From positions 12,152,001-12,216,000 of the forward strand of contig CM114273.1 of assembly GCA_050084515.1 (NCBI GenBank): 64,000 bases of DNA, written 5' to 3'. Positions within the stretch are counted from its first letter, which is position 1. Each line of letters begins with the position of its first letter. The stretch is from Blasia pusilla. Lineage: Eukaryota > Marchantiophyta > Marchantiopsida > Blasiales. The notes beneath the pieces are model-generated. The model was given only the letters and a program-made list of their open reading frames with translations. It was not told where the DNA came from and ran no database searches. Position numbers and translations under genes: made by a program. Shown one piece after another: positions 38,379-50,447 of this stretch.

Positions 38379-39131
38379 ATGGGAGAAGCGAGTGCGACAA
38401 CTCCTATTGTTGATGCTCAGGAGGGGCATGTGTCGAGCATGTTGTTGGGGGCGGCCACCGTTGTGCACCGCACTTCTTTATTTTCTGCTTTTGATGTTAT
38501 GACGTTCGGGGGTACGCCCGCCGAGACTTTTTGGCTGGCCACTTCACTATGTGAGCGTGGGGTTGGAGTTCCTACATCACATTCAGAGGTGATTGCACAG
38601 GAGGTGATGGACCTACCCTTGGAGCGGATGCTCGGGCCGTCCATGTCAGATTCATGGCAGGCTGCGGCTGCTAGGATGGCGGAGATGCCTGCTAAACCTG
38701 CGATAGAGTGTGCCATGGCTTCTCGTGGTGTTGTGTTGTTGGATAATTGAGGAGATTTTTTCCTGTTGGTGAGTCCGAGAGGTAGAGCTTTTAGTCTGCG
38801 GCGCGTCTTGTTGGATTCAGGAGCGCAACCCTTGATGTTGGGGAAAGCGTCATTCAGAGGATTAGGCTTGACGAGAGCCGATGTGGAGCGTTGTCCATTC
38901 CGGATACAGACATTCTTGGGTGGAGCGAGTACCACAAAGTATATCACCCGACAAGAGGTCGTGGTGAGGATTTGCCCGGGACATCCTACATATGAGTCCG
39001 TGGTGCGAGCCAAGGCAATAGTGACTGATGCAGAGTCCTACAACATCTTGGTTGGTGGAGTAGTGTTATACATGATGGGTTTTTCCCTGGATTACTGGGA
39101 GGAGTCAACGTTCTACAGACTTGGATGGTAG
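38379..39131 (+). pseudogene. retropepsin-like protease region (copy 1)
   Basis: Aspartic protease that would mature the polyprotein. A linker (38379-38750) ends at a TGA; the protease follows. The active-site motif VLLDSGAQPLMLGKA (about 38808-38852) keeps D-S-G, and the second conserved strand is seen as YNILVGGVVLYMMG (about 39040-39081). The same domain of copy 2 is visible at the right edge of the window, minus strand. Confidence 0.75.
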
Positions 39132-39533
39132 TCAGGTGATGGACGCCTTAGCTCATTATCCATTCGATTCAAAGGTGTAGTGATCGAGCGACGGTCAGGA
39201 GAGGTGGCGACCTTAGCAGCATTTAGCAGTGCCATCACTTGATCTAGTGATTTGATTGAAGGACATGTCCACGCAGAGGATACTCCCGTTCCTGACATTT
39301 CTATGGAGAGGAGTGTTATGGTAGCTGCATCGTTCATTGGAGGAGAGGTGTATTTGTGGGGCTTGACTGAGGAGCTTCGACGATTGGCAGATGAGCACGT
39401 ACAGAGGGCGTGGAGCAAGGCATTTGCACGGGAGCGTGATGGGTCTAAAGAACCTGAGGTAGCAGGGAGTGCTACGATGACACCCTTGGATTTCACACCC
39501 ATTGAGGGGTGTATCCCGGAGGAGGGTATTTGA

Positions 39534-40480
39534 GTGTTAGATCTCTTTGGAGGGATTAGCACCGGGTTAGCTGCTATTTTGAAGGCAAGAGTGCAAGTGT
39601 AGTAGTACCTGTATGTGGAGAGTGATGATGTTGCGAGGCGCGTCTCACTACAACATGTGGCACGGTTATGCCTACGTTTTCCCAACTTATTGTCTGCGTC
39701 CGCGGTACAGGGGTATTTGAGTTCCCTATCGAGAGATATTTCGTTGTTGGGGACGCAAGACTTAGAGCGGGTAGGGACCATTGATTTGGTCATTTCCGGT
39801 TGGCCATATTTGGATGCTAGACAAGGAAACGGGTTGGCTGACACTTGGTCCAGGTTATTTTGGGAGATGTTGAGGGTCCTACGGCAGTTGCAAGAGCACC
39901 AATACCGTTCTCCAGCCTACATTCTGGAGAATGTGTCGATCTTAGGAGACTCCAGGTCACAGGTGGTGACGAGTGCTCATCAGGTGGGTGCGTCGATCAC
40001 CCCTGCAGTGTTCTTGGATGCGGCAAGTGTAGGTTCTAGAGCCCATCGCTTGCATCTATGGTGGACCAACTTGGTGCCCCATGCGGTGTTACGGAGGGCG
40101 TATGCGAGAGTGGAGCGCCCCTCCCATTTGTTAGTGGATTCCATTCTGGATCTAGGTCGTCAATTACAGGCAATGAGGCATAATGATCGATCATAGTTGA
40201 TTGTGGTCAACAGGGTAGGTAGGCCGCGGGCAGCTTTGCCCACGTTTGTGAGTTTTACTGCTTCCTATGCATACAAGGAGGCTGGTCCTGGCTTGGTTTG
40301 GGATAACCAGGTTCATCGATTGGTGGAGCCCAACGTCAACAAGAGAGAGCAAGCGATGGGATTTCCCACAGGAGTGACGGCAGTACCGTCAATATTAGGG
40401 GCATCACGAGGCCATGTCTTGGGTTTGGCGATGGACCTGAACTGCTTGACATGGATCCTCAGCTTGGGAGTGGCTAAGCA
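39534..40480 (+). pseudogene. C5 DNA methyltransferase domain in pol (copy 1, catalytic Cys lost)
   Basis: A cytosine-C5 methyltransferase domain lies between protease and RT. Motif order is canonical. Motif I is VLDLFGGISTGLAAI (39534 on). Motif IV is at about 39802 and reads SGWPYLDAR, with Tyr in place of the catalytic Cys (codon TAT where copy 2 has TGT). Motif VI is YILENV at about 39920. Motif VIII-like is SRAHRLHLWWTN at about 40034. Motif IX/X is EQAMGFPTGVTAV and HVLGLAMDLNCLTWIL (about 40348-40473). Two stops follow motif I and another lies near 40196. The unpermuted I-to-X order excludes a DRM-type enzyme, and the short GFPTGVT...DLNCLTWIL tail is most like DNMT3/DRM relatives. About 400 bp upstream is a spacer of unknown role (39250-39533). 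Confidence 0.85.
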
Positions 40481-40739
40481 GCCCCGTATGAGATCACGAC
40501 AGATCACAGCGGTTGCGTTGGTGAGCCCCATGCCTACCGAGATGATGGAGGCAGTGGCTGGGTTCGAGACCCGAGGAGATCTACACACTAGGGGAGATCG
40601 AGAGAGACACCCTTGGACTTCTTGGGATGTTTTGCAAGTACGCCAAGAGATGATAGCCACAACATCGAGCGTGGTTCAGGGCACTACACGTGGAGGAGAT
40701 CAGAGTTTGCAGTTGGTTGTAGGAGAGCGGCCGAGTGTT

Positions 40740-41187
40740 GTTGTTTGAGACGGGGTTGCAACATAGCAACCATCGATACCCGCACCGGAGAGTCCTATCG
40801 TAGTCACGATGGAGACTTGGGATCCAGATATGGGCCCTAAGTTGACAGGAGGAGAGCGGCGCCGGATACATCAGTTCCTCAAGATTTATAGGAGTTGCTT
40901 TGCGTTTAGCATGGAGGATTTGGGTACGCTGAAGGGATTGGGGATCCACATTGAGTTGTCGAGTGATACGCCGATCTTCCGATGACCCTACATGTATAGT
41001 GATATGGAGAGGGCTATGATTCAAAGTAAGAGCTAAGACTTGGTCGGAGCAGGACTAGTGGAGATGTCGCATGGGGAGTATGCATCTGCCACTATTATGC
41101 CCGCCAAGAAGGATGTGCATGGCAACTGGACGGATAGGCGGATGTGTGGGGATTACGAACCTATCAATCGGCAGACAAAGTTTGATA
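40740..41187 (+). pseudogene. reverse transcriptase N-terminus, truncated (copy 1)
   Basis: Starts after the methyltransferase with a linker like that of copy 2. It then shows the Ty3 RT entry motifs: LVEMSHGEYASATIMPAKKD (about 41067) and RMCGDYEPINRQTK (about 41140). It ends at the CACTA-1 insertion. The YxDD catalytic box is beyond the break. Confidence 0.85.
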
Positions 41188-41192
41188 CACTA

Positions 41193-42000
41193 GAAGAAAT
41201 CCTTGGTTTTATTACTAGGTTATATGACTCATATGAGTCATACTTTAGATACCACAACTAACAATGACTGATGACTACTTTAGACACAAAAGTCAAGTCA
41301 TATTTTTTTGGCGACTAGGATGGTCAGCTTAGGTGGAGGTTGGTATATGACTCGAGGGTGTAGTCATGAGGCCATGACCGACACGTCACTTAGATGATGT
41401 GGAATAATGACACATCATGAGTGACATGGACTATTTAGAGTGATGTGTCACTGATGACATGGACTATTGTTGTGACATGTCAATGATGATGTGGACTTGA
41501 GTACGACTCATCTCGTCATATGTGTGTATTTTTCTAGTTACCACCAACGACTCCTTTAGTCATGGTTGGTATGCAAAAGTTCAGAATATCCTATCAAAAT
41601 GCATGAAGTGTACTCCATTCACTTATAGTTGGCAAGTCATGTTGTCATTTTATTTTATTGAAATGTTGATATGGACTCATGTAGTCATGTACTATGACTT
41701 GAAGAGTAGAGTTACATGACTACTATAGAAGGGGAAACAACAGGTTTAGTCACAAAGATATGACTATGTGAGTTGTGGAAATTATGTAGTCATTGCAACA
41801 GAACTGCATGAGTCATACATACTTCAGTTTTTGAATTGTACAGTGCTAGTTATATCCATATGACTAGTGGGAAAATAAAATTTGGATATTTTGGAAAGTT
41901 TCTTATTCCTTTTGAACGATGCAAGAATTAATGGATTTGAATTATTGAAATCCTCTTTTCCATTTATATGGTGAATACTTAAGCGTTCACCCTAGCAAAA
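41193..42000. repeat. CACTA-1 subterminal motif cluster
   Basis: Dense short motifs in both orientations: TGACT(A/C), TAGTCAT, AGTCATA and ATGACTCATATGAGTCAT. The first about 330 bp align with 56379-56700. Confidence 0.75.
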
Positions 42001-44330
42001 TAATTTTGAAAAAAGCGCAAATAACAAAACAACATCATATATCTAGAAACATGTCAACTGAACTATACGGAAGTAGCGCATGAGCACTATGTTGTTACAT
42101 TGAGTAGTGGCATCTTGAAGTAATCAAGAAACTACATATATTTTTTCTCTGAGTTTAGAGAGAGATGTAATAAAAATGTCTTGCTATAAACGAAACATAC
42201 GCAAGCAATTAACCAAGCAAATAATGAAAATATTATCTTGAAAACAGATTTTGAGGGATGGAATATCACCAAAGAGTAGCTTCCATATACCAAATTACAA
42301 AATGAATCACTATTACATGGGGTTATAATCCAAATAGATAAAAAATAAATAAATCAAATATAGTAGGGTTTATGATCTCATCTTGAAAGAGCAAGAGAGA
42401 TCATGTTATCCATGAAAAAAAAGTTATTTCACCTTCGATAGTTGGGTGCCAAAAGAAAAGACTACTCTAATGAATCACCATATTTCTCATATGCATCTCT
42501 GACCAGAACATGCTTGAGCCAAGAGCATCACCAAATGTTTCTTTTGCAGGTTCGTGTATCAAATTCGGCATCTACAAAGCATACTCTAGTTCGAACACCT
42601 CGTTTAGATCAATCCTCACCATGCTTAAGGGGATGTCTTTGGCATGGAACTTGTCTCTTCTACCAAAAATGATATAACTCCTGGCCCAAGCACCATCCTA
42701 CTCAACTTTGGGTTGGTGAGTAATACGTGATCACCAATTCGTAGCTAAAAAAATACACAGACATTTAGTTAGTATCAATTAAAATTCTTTCCACATGCAT
42801 TTGCACCATTAATCTAAAAATAAAAAACTGCTATATACTTGTTTAAAAGACCATTCTCATTTCGGAAGATGATGCAAAAAGTTCACAAGTCCTAGACGAC
42901 CATTTGACTATCCACAACAAGAAATATCAATGTCGTCATATAAACCTTGAATAGAAGAGGCCATTATAGATGAGATAACTTACCTTAGTTATTTTCTTAG
43001 ACGAGCCTGATCTGATTTCACTTTCCAGCTCATTCAAACCATCAGATTGTAGCCTAGACTTCTGTCTTTTGGCTCGTAATGATTTGGCTTGATTGTCCAT
43101 ACTCACATTGTTTGCACATTATGCACACCAAAGTCCATTGAATGTTGTAGGAAGAAATGAGTATGGTTTTGTGGATAGGTTGAAAACTACGCCAAAGACA
43201 AATTCATTATGCCAAGGATGACATACTTACAAGTGATTCGAGTATCACCATCTGCACTTTCTGTGGAACTTCTCCTTTTGTTGCTCCATTCTGGTACTTC
43301 TACAAACAACCCAAGTATTGAGAAATGAATTGTAAAACCAGATTCTTCACTTCAATAAGTAATTATATTATAAGACTCTACATCTAGTGAACCTAAACTC
43401 TCTCCTTACCACCAGATTGTGTAGTTGCCATTGCCTCTTTTTGTGTGGAGATCTTCCTCTTCCCTAATTGTCCAGCTTCAGACGTTGGTAAAGGTTCAAC
43501 AGTAATTGTAAGTTACTCAAAACAAAGAAAGTCAGTTGTAAAATACTCATGCTGGAAAGGAAAAGTAGTTATAACCATTGAAAATCAAGGGCGGAAGAAT
43601 GAGAATGGGCTACCTGATGTGAGCTTCTCATCCGTTGTTGCATATGGTTGAGAATTGGATGGCGGGGAACTAGAGATCTGGTGTGGTGTTGAAGACACAT
43701 CCTATGAAGCAAGTTTGGACACCATTTCCATGAGTACACTTAATGCTTTGTTCTGCCGTTCCATCTACAACTTTACATCATCCAAATCTGCGCTCCACTT
43801 CTGTTCCACTTCTTCCAATTGAATAGTGACTCTAGATTCCACACTCTCCATACATAATCCAACGATCAATTAGGTACAAAAAAAACAATGGTTTTGCAAT
43901 TACACAGTCAGATACAACCATGATACTAACTCCATAATTCAACCTGATTAAGGATATGATACTAACTCCATGACCCAATCAGATGAAGGTCATAATACTA
44001 GCCATGTCAAGCCAACGGGTAAGAAAAGAGTTGTGCATTTACATTTACCGATGAATTCAATTGTGTGAAACCTGGTTGCTTAGGCAACTCGTCTCTCTCC
44101 ATACATTCTAGCCCCGTGCCCAAGGACTCCTTTGAGGTACGTTGTTGCACTTGCACATGCTCCTTAAATACATAAATTATGAAATTCATGCATGTGAAAG
44201 GGTTCAATGCAAAAATGGAAATGAAGCAATAATGGAAGTTTTCTACCATTATGTAACTTTAGCAAGAAAACTAGGGAATGCCAAGATGACTTACATCAAG
44301 TCCATCTAAGCCTGCACGGCCGGAGAAATT
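42001..44330. other. CACTA-1 internal noncoding or unrecognised
   Basis: About 2.3 kb of AT-rich sequence inside CACTA-1, 3' of its small ORF. No conserved protein is recognised. It may contain introns or untranslated parts of the minus-strand transcript. Confidence 0.4.
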
Positions 44331-46019
44331 TTAAGTCTGGACCTTGGCCCTTGCTCGAGCCATCCTTTTTGCCTTCATTTTGCCCTCCTCGGAGAGCCAA
44401 TAATCTACTAATCGATTCCATGACTCCTCATCGATATCAAGGTGACACGGGACTGTGCGATGAGCCCCATGTAATGTCCAATAGTTCTTGACATTGGATC
44501 GCTCAGTTTTCAATAGTTGTGCTATTTTTTTCTTCATGAAATCAAGCGAAAGAGATGATGCACCCATATATGTGTATGCCTCAAGGATGTGATTCTGAAC
44601 AGCAGCCATGTTGACAGACTTCTGTTTACTAATCTCAATGCATGATAAGTCCAAGTACCTCATCACCCAGACCTTCAATTCATTTAGCCAAGGCTCATAA
44701 CCTGGAACTCTAGGTGACGGAATACCATTTGGCATGAGCTCACATCTAGGTTTTAAGTTCTGCTCCTTCCTAATGGAGACATCATGAGTCCACAAATCAC
44801 ACTTTGTGCGACTCTTCCGTTCTCCTATAAATATACCACCATCCCAATTCTCAGATGTAAAAAATGTAGGGCCAACGATTATAAACTCACCAAATCATAA
44901 TTATGTTGAACTATATTAACTATAAGACCAACTTATACTAGTAACAGTTTCACACCTTTCATAATACAACAACCTATTCCATATAAATTTGCAAACTCGG
45001 AACCGAATGAGAAGTTACCTTTAGATGCACCTGCTTGCAGGGTCAAATTTTTTGATGGGCTTGGTGTTGCGCAAGATTGAGACCTAGTACGGTATAATTC
45101 GTCGTTTGTATTCCCGTTGGCTAATGGAGGAGCCAACGCTGTTGGGGGGGGCGGTTGGGATGGCCCATGTCCCTTTTGTCCACAAAAGAAATACAATTAG
45201 CTAGTTAGAATTCCAATTAATTGAATTCCCGTTTGCGAAACAAGAAAGGGCAGAATAGTAAGCCTACTTATCCACGGGGATTGGATGGTCATGGATGATT
45301 GAGCTCCATTGGTCCATGGTGGCTGAAATTGACTTCCATAACCCATTGGTGATTGCATCATCATAGGTACCCACCACGGCATGTGGCTTTGTGCCCATGG
45401 GGGTGGAGGAGGGGGATCTGCTTGCGAAGGCATTATGGGTTGCGATGGAGTTCCATCCATGGGCTGCAAATGTAAGTAAATTTGTTAGTAAACTAAACTA
45501 GAGATCATTTAATGAATAAAGATTAGTGAAGTCATAATGACACGCTTCTACCACTCAGTTTATTACATACCAATCATACATATAGAGATAGTTGAATATT
45601 CCTCCATGTCTACAATTACATTACCGCATTGTTTGTATTGGTGGAATTTCGTACACTTCCCTGTTTGGATGGTTTGACTGCACGCTCCTTTGCTTGAGGC
45701 TATTCAAAACAAACATCTCATTGTGAGTTAACAAAATATTCATAATTCTGAAATCTGAAGAGAGTAACAAAACAACAAGATGTAAAGAGAAAGTACCCTC
45801 CCATCCTCCAGCCACAAGTCGTCATCCTCTTCAGCCCCCAAGAAGTCCATCTCAAGGAGTGGATTATAATAGGGGTTTTTGGAATCACTATCTGAACAAT
45901 CTTTTCAAGTCTCCTCAGGGATTACACTTTGGTTAGTGGCCTTTTCCTCCAACTGTAAGTTATGTCTTTGTGGAAGAGAAGGATTCCAAAATGGTAAAGG
46001 CTTGCGCTCCTTCATAATC
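44331..46019 (-). pseudogene. CACTA second ORF (plant En/Spm transposase-24 type)
   Basis: Minus-strand gene pieces of the CACTA accessory DNA-binding protein, comparable in role to TNPA, which binds the subterminal motifs. The C-terminal exon 44795-44331 contains SVNMAAVQNHILEAYTYMG and EESWNRLVDYWLSEEGKMKAK, the pattern of plant transposase-24 proteins (a '...W..LV.YW.S.E...' signature), and ends ARARAKVQT. Upstream exons are Pro/Gln/Met-rich: 45469-45197 with PPPPPPWAQSHMPWWVPMM and 45196-44933 with PSQPPPPTALAPPLANGN. Exon borders are uncertain, and I cannot tell whether the gene is intact. Confidence 0.6.
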
Positions 46020-46520
46020 CTTGGAGCAACAAACCTTAAAATATGATCACACAAATTCTGTCATATGTCCTAATATACAACCATTATATGAACATGATAC
46101 ACTTGACCAAATAAAGCAAAAGAAAAAGGTTATCCAAGATCATACTTACCAATCCTTCAACCCAGCAAACAAATCCGCCTCTTTGGCCTTTCTCTCTCTC
46201 ACTCTGCGATTCCTTTCTTCTTTGTATGGATTAGGACTTTGTTGAACATTATCTACACCATCTTAGGATGAACTCTGATTGGATTTCACATTCTCATCAG
46301 TCATATCAAGTACACCATTCCAAGCGCTTCCCTCCCTCTGTAGACGAAAAGTTAGCAAGAATAACACCTAACTTGACGGAAATTTGAGAGTTCTACTTGT
46401 TGCCACAGAGTTTCATCCATTATGCCCAACAACGCCCAGAATTCACTTACATCCTCGTAACAGAAGTTAATTATTTGAATCATATAAAAAAAAACACAAT
46501 GGTGAGTACCAAAGATACAA

Positions 46521-49500
46521 TTAAGAATTAATCAAATCTGATTTTGAGTTATTAGAGTCTGAATCAACATCTTCTATCATATCGCATACATGGATTATTG
46601 GCACATGCTGCACATCCACTCTAGCAGCTTCCATTTCTGCATCACTTAGGACTCTAGCTCCCAAGGTACTTGCATATGGTAGATTCCCTGGTTCCATGCA
46701 TGTGGCATGGAAGGTGGGCAAAGCATTACAAGCTCCATCTAGTGACTCTAAGTCATCAAAATAAACTCTCCGAGCTCTAGCTTCCTTCCTCATTACCACT
46801 TTCCATCCTCCACCCTCATCGGCATCTCCATAAAACACTTTTTGCACTTGAGATGGGAAAACAAATGGCTGGTGATCTAATGGCTCGCATGACCTCAAGT
46901 TGGCCAACAGAAAACCCTCCTTATCTAATTTCATGGACCCTACTCTCGAATCCCAATCTGCTTTAACCCACCGCCCTCGCATTAGTACTATGGGTTGTTC
47001 TACAATCCCATAATCAAGTAAGAGAATATCAACCAACACCCCAACATATGAATATAAGCAATTCTGGTTGGGACTTTTTTCATCAACAAATACTGCACCT
47101 ATTCCATTATCATAAGTGGAGAAGGATGTCGCACCACTTGGCTCTTCTACCCTTAAGTGGTTTCCGTAGGCTTTCATACTCTTGAATGACAATGCCCTAC
47201 TATTAGGAGGTATAGCTAACGATAGTAGGTGAGCATCAAGATCTTTTGAGTTGTCAATTGCATCTTGTGTAATGGCAGGGCAAATCCACTTTTCAAAAGG
47301 AATGTCTCTCGAACATGATTGATATTTCCTATTTAGTAACAATGTTAATGGTATCAATACATTCTTTTGTATTTAATGTGTCAATACCAAAATAATATAA
47401 ACTTTGAGAGTCCGAACCGTAATTAACATAACTATAACCTTGAAAAGTATATTTTGGAGAGTTTTACCTTTGCCAATCAACCATGACCTCTGTATTATGC
47501 AACACATAATGATGTGCTAAGTTGATCATTTCTCGCGAAAGTTGAACTAGAGTGCCAGCACCTTCTAGCTCCTCACCAGCCCCCCCTCTTCCTCCCCATC
47601 ATCCCACACTCGCATCTGCACATCTTCAAACCTTTTCATATACTCTGTCACAAACCCTAATGCCTAGTCCTTCACATACCCTTCTGCCATACACCCCTCT
47701 GGCCTAGCTTTAGACCATACATATTTCTTCATGTACCCCATATACTGCTCCATTGGAGACATCTACCGACATGCTATTGGCCCACACATGTCCAATTCTT
47801 CTACGACAAGAATAAAAAAATGTGTCATCAAGTCGAAGAAAGATGGAGGAAAATGCATTTCAAAGAGACAAAGGGTTATGGCAGCCTCTTCCAAGAGTTT
47901 GTCGAATAAATCTGGATCATACATATTTGTACACACCATTCTAAAGATGCCGGATAATCTAATAACCACCATTCTCACATGGTCCTTCAGAAGACCACGG
48001 ATGCAGTAAGGAAGGACTTGATGAATGAAGACATGGTAATCATGTGATTTCATATTGCCCAATTTTTGATTCACCACATGCTTGGAGAGTTCTCCACAAT
48101 ATCCAAATGGCACCTTCAAGTTCTGAATCCTTGAAAGGAAAGTGTTCAAGTCATGAGGAGATAGAAAATAATCGGAAATTGGTTTAAGCAAAACTTGGGG
48201 TTTACTAGGATGGGGTTGCAACCACAAATGGGATCGAATCCCACGAGCCTCCAAATCTCTCCTTACTTTCACAATATCTTTCACTCCAAATAAGGTCTTG
48301 ACTAGATTCTCAACAATATTCTTCTCAACGTGCATTATATCTAATGTATGACGTATAAGAAAATTCTCATTGTATCGTCAAGGAAGCATGGACATCTCAC
48401 AACTTGAACATAATAGCTAATATCCACAATCAAATCAAACAAAAGCTATCCTCCTCTATAGCCACTATTTCATAACATAAAGAATAGATAATATAGAGAG
48501 GAAGCAAGATACTGGCCAGTAAGGCAACGAATATAGTATACTCAGCCTTTTCACCTCAGTTCTCTTGTAGGGATCGGTAGGGCCATCTTCTCGACCCCCA
48601 CTCTCATCATATGTATGTTTTTCATTTGCCCATCCAATAATCGGAAAGTAGTCTAGGCACGCGTGGTCTAAGTTCTGCACTCCCATTGAAATGAGATCCA
48701 TACCTACGGGTCCTCCATGGATGGCTCAATGAGAGATATCGATGATGATAACTATATATGAGCTTGCCACAAGACTTTGAAAAATCAGAATCCACTCGAG
48801 GCCGGCATATAGTACATCCTAGTTTTCCACCGTGGCTCTGCCCAACTACAGTTCTGTATGTCGGGTAATCATTTATGGTCCATAGTAAGGTAGCCCTGAA
48901 CATGAAGTTTCAACTTCCGCCTACCTTCCGAACGTCATGAAATTGAACCCCTTTCCACATTTCCTGGAACTCTTCCACTAGAGGAAGCAAGTATGTGTAT
49001 ATGTTTTTCCCATATACACTCTCCTTTCCTAGTATGATCAAAGAGAGCATCACAAAGAATATTTTTGTTTGGAGCCAGGGAGGCAAGTTATAATTAACAA
49101 GAAGCACAGGCCATGTTGACCACAAACTCGACTTGTCTGAAAATGGATTCACTCCGTCCCAAGCTAGCCCAAACCTGCAATTCCTCTTCTCCTCGGCAAA
49201 GTCTGGATATAAGTTGTCCATGTGGCGCCATGCCTTGCAATCAGCTGTATGCCTTACTAAGCCATTCTTGCTCTCATTCAAGGGGGCCCAGATTAACAAT
49301 TCACACAATGTCTTGCATCTAAACACACGTCTCATCTGAGGTATGACAGGAAAATGCCTTAATACCTTACATGGTACCAACGTTCTACCCACTTTCCGGA
49401 ACCTTGGTTTCCCACATAATGGACAAATCTCAGCTTCAGCCAAATCACCTCGGAATAAAACACATCCATCCGGACACGCATGGATATTTTTGTAACCTAA

Positions 49501-50271
49501 GCCTAGTTTACCAATGAGTTTTTTTGCTACATAATAACTTGGTGGCGCCAAGTTCCCTGTTGGTAAGACCAACTTACAAAGGAGTTTCAAAAATTCATCA
49601 ATAGCTACATTTGGGACGCCATGGGTGGCTTGAATATTGAATAGTAACATGACAAAAGCGAAAACAAATGTTTTTGCTATAGGGAACAAGGGTTTGCAAG
49701 CTTCAGCAAGCTCCTCATATTCATCTCCATGATTGAATAGTGGTTCTTCGTTTGACATTCCCAGTTTTGGTAATTCATCATATGGGAGAGATATCTCTTC
49801 AGTTTCATCCTCGTGTGTATGGTCGTATTTCTGGAAAATATCATTGAGCATTTTATGAACATCAATGTACTTGTCTATATCTGCCATGGAAGATCTCTCC
49901 CTTCCATTCACATGGAAGGTGGGGGCTGACTCCATTTTCTTATCCTCTTGGCTTCTTTTTTCAGCAAGATCATGCATAAGCCACTCCTCATCTGAAGAGT
50001 CCCATCCATCCCTAGATTTTGCACTCGACAAAGCGCCAAGCGTCCATTTTTTCTCAAATGTGCTTCCACCCTTACAGTCATTGCATGGACACCGCAATCT
50101 TTTACAGCCCAGTACACTAGCTCGTGTGCTTTCCCGTTGCCACAACTTGGAATCGTGTGCCTTTACTCTAACTGGGTGGTTCAAATCCATTCTAAGGGGA
50201 TTGGAAGTGAATTTCCGCAAACTGTGAACTGAAACATTCCAAACACATCTTGCCTCAATGACGAATTCCAT
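46521..50271 (-). pseudogene. TNP2-type CACTA transposase
   Basis: The catalytic transposase of the CACTA superfamily, in pieces along the minus strand. 50271-48910 carries the N-terminal transposase-associated zinc domain (RLRCPCNDCKGG) and the start of the TNP2 catalytic region (SCPDGC-like ACPDGCVLFRG, then CPLCGKPRF). 48903-48622 continues with RATLLWTINDYPTYRTVVGQ and LGCTICRPRV, typical of TNP2, but in another frame. 48335-47763 is the DUF4218 domain (MHVEKNIVENLVKTLFGV, LPYCIRGLLKDHVR). 47357-46521 is the DUF4216 domain (YVGVLVDILLLDYG). Internal stops and frame changes separate the blocks, some of which may be introns. It is probably dead, though it could be a recently disabled autonomous copy. 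Confidence 0.85.
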
Positions 50272-50447
50272 AAACCACGGCTGGACAAGCTATCATCTTA
50301 GATGAATGCATACCCACATGAAGTCAAGACAAGTATGGTAAGGCACATATACCTAACCTGGTTCTTATCTCGATGGAGATTTCAATCGTCACTAACAATC
50401 CTCACCGATGTGGTCCAACGCTTCCAATGACATTCCTGAATGACAAA

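Larger units (their letters stand above)
36116..41187 (+). mobile_element. Ty3-like retroelement with DNA methyltransferase, copy 1 (5' part)
   Basis: A plus-strand retroelement running leader - gag - protease - C5 DNA methyltransferase - RT. It is cut inside the RT at 41187, right after the MCGDY...INRQTK motif, by the CACTAGAAGAAAT end of CACTA-1. Many stops and frame shifts make it non-functional. Its pol segments align, protein for protein, with copy 2 on the minus strand at 51.9-56.4 kb, and nucleotide similarity is high in the RT. The missing RT remainder, RNase H and integrase should lie right of the window if CACTA-1 is intact. The 36116-36700 stretch is presumed leader. Confidence 0.8.
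41188..50447 (-). mobile_element. CACTA (En/Spm) transposon CACTA-1, left part
   Basis: Begins CACTAGAAGAAATCCTTGG at 41188. The same 5' 330 bp occurs at CACTA-2, so the two are one family. The subterminal region (41210-42000) is crowded with TGACTA/TAGTCA and ATGACTCAT motifs, as expected for transposase-binding sites. Two minus-strand genes follow: a small DNA-binding ORF (44.3-46.0 kb) and a TNP2-type transposase (46.5-50.3 kb). No TAGTG end is found before 50448, where an LTR begins, so the right end is inferred to lie beyond the window. The flanking ATA at 41185-41187 is the predicted 3-bp target duplication. Confidence 0.8.

Noticed and set aside
39534-40480. DRM-type methyltransferase
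   Set aside because: DRM enzymes have permuted motifs (VI-X before I-V). Both copies here run I to X in normal order.
36709-41187. Endogenous pararetrovirus (caulimovirus) instead of Ty3 element
   Set aside because: Copy 2 of the same family has an integrase, an LTR and a polypurine tract, and no movement-protein motif is seen.
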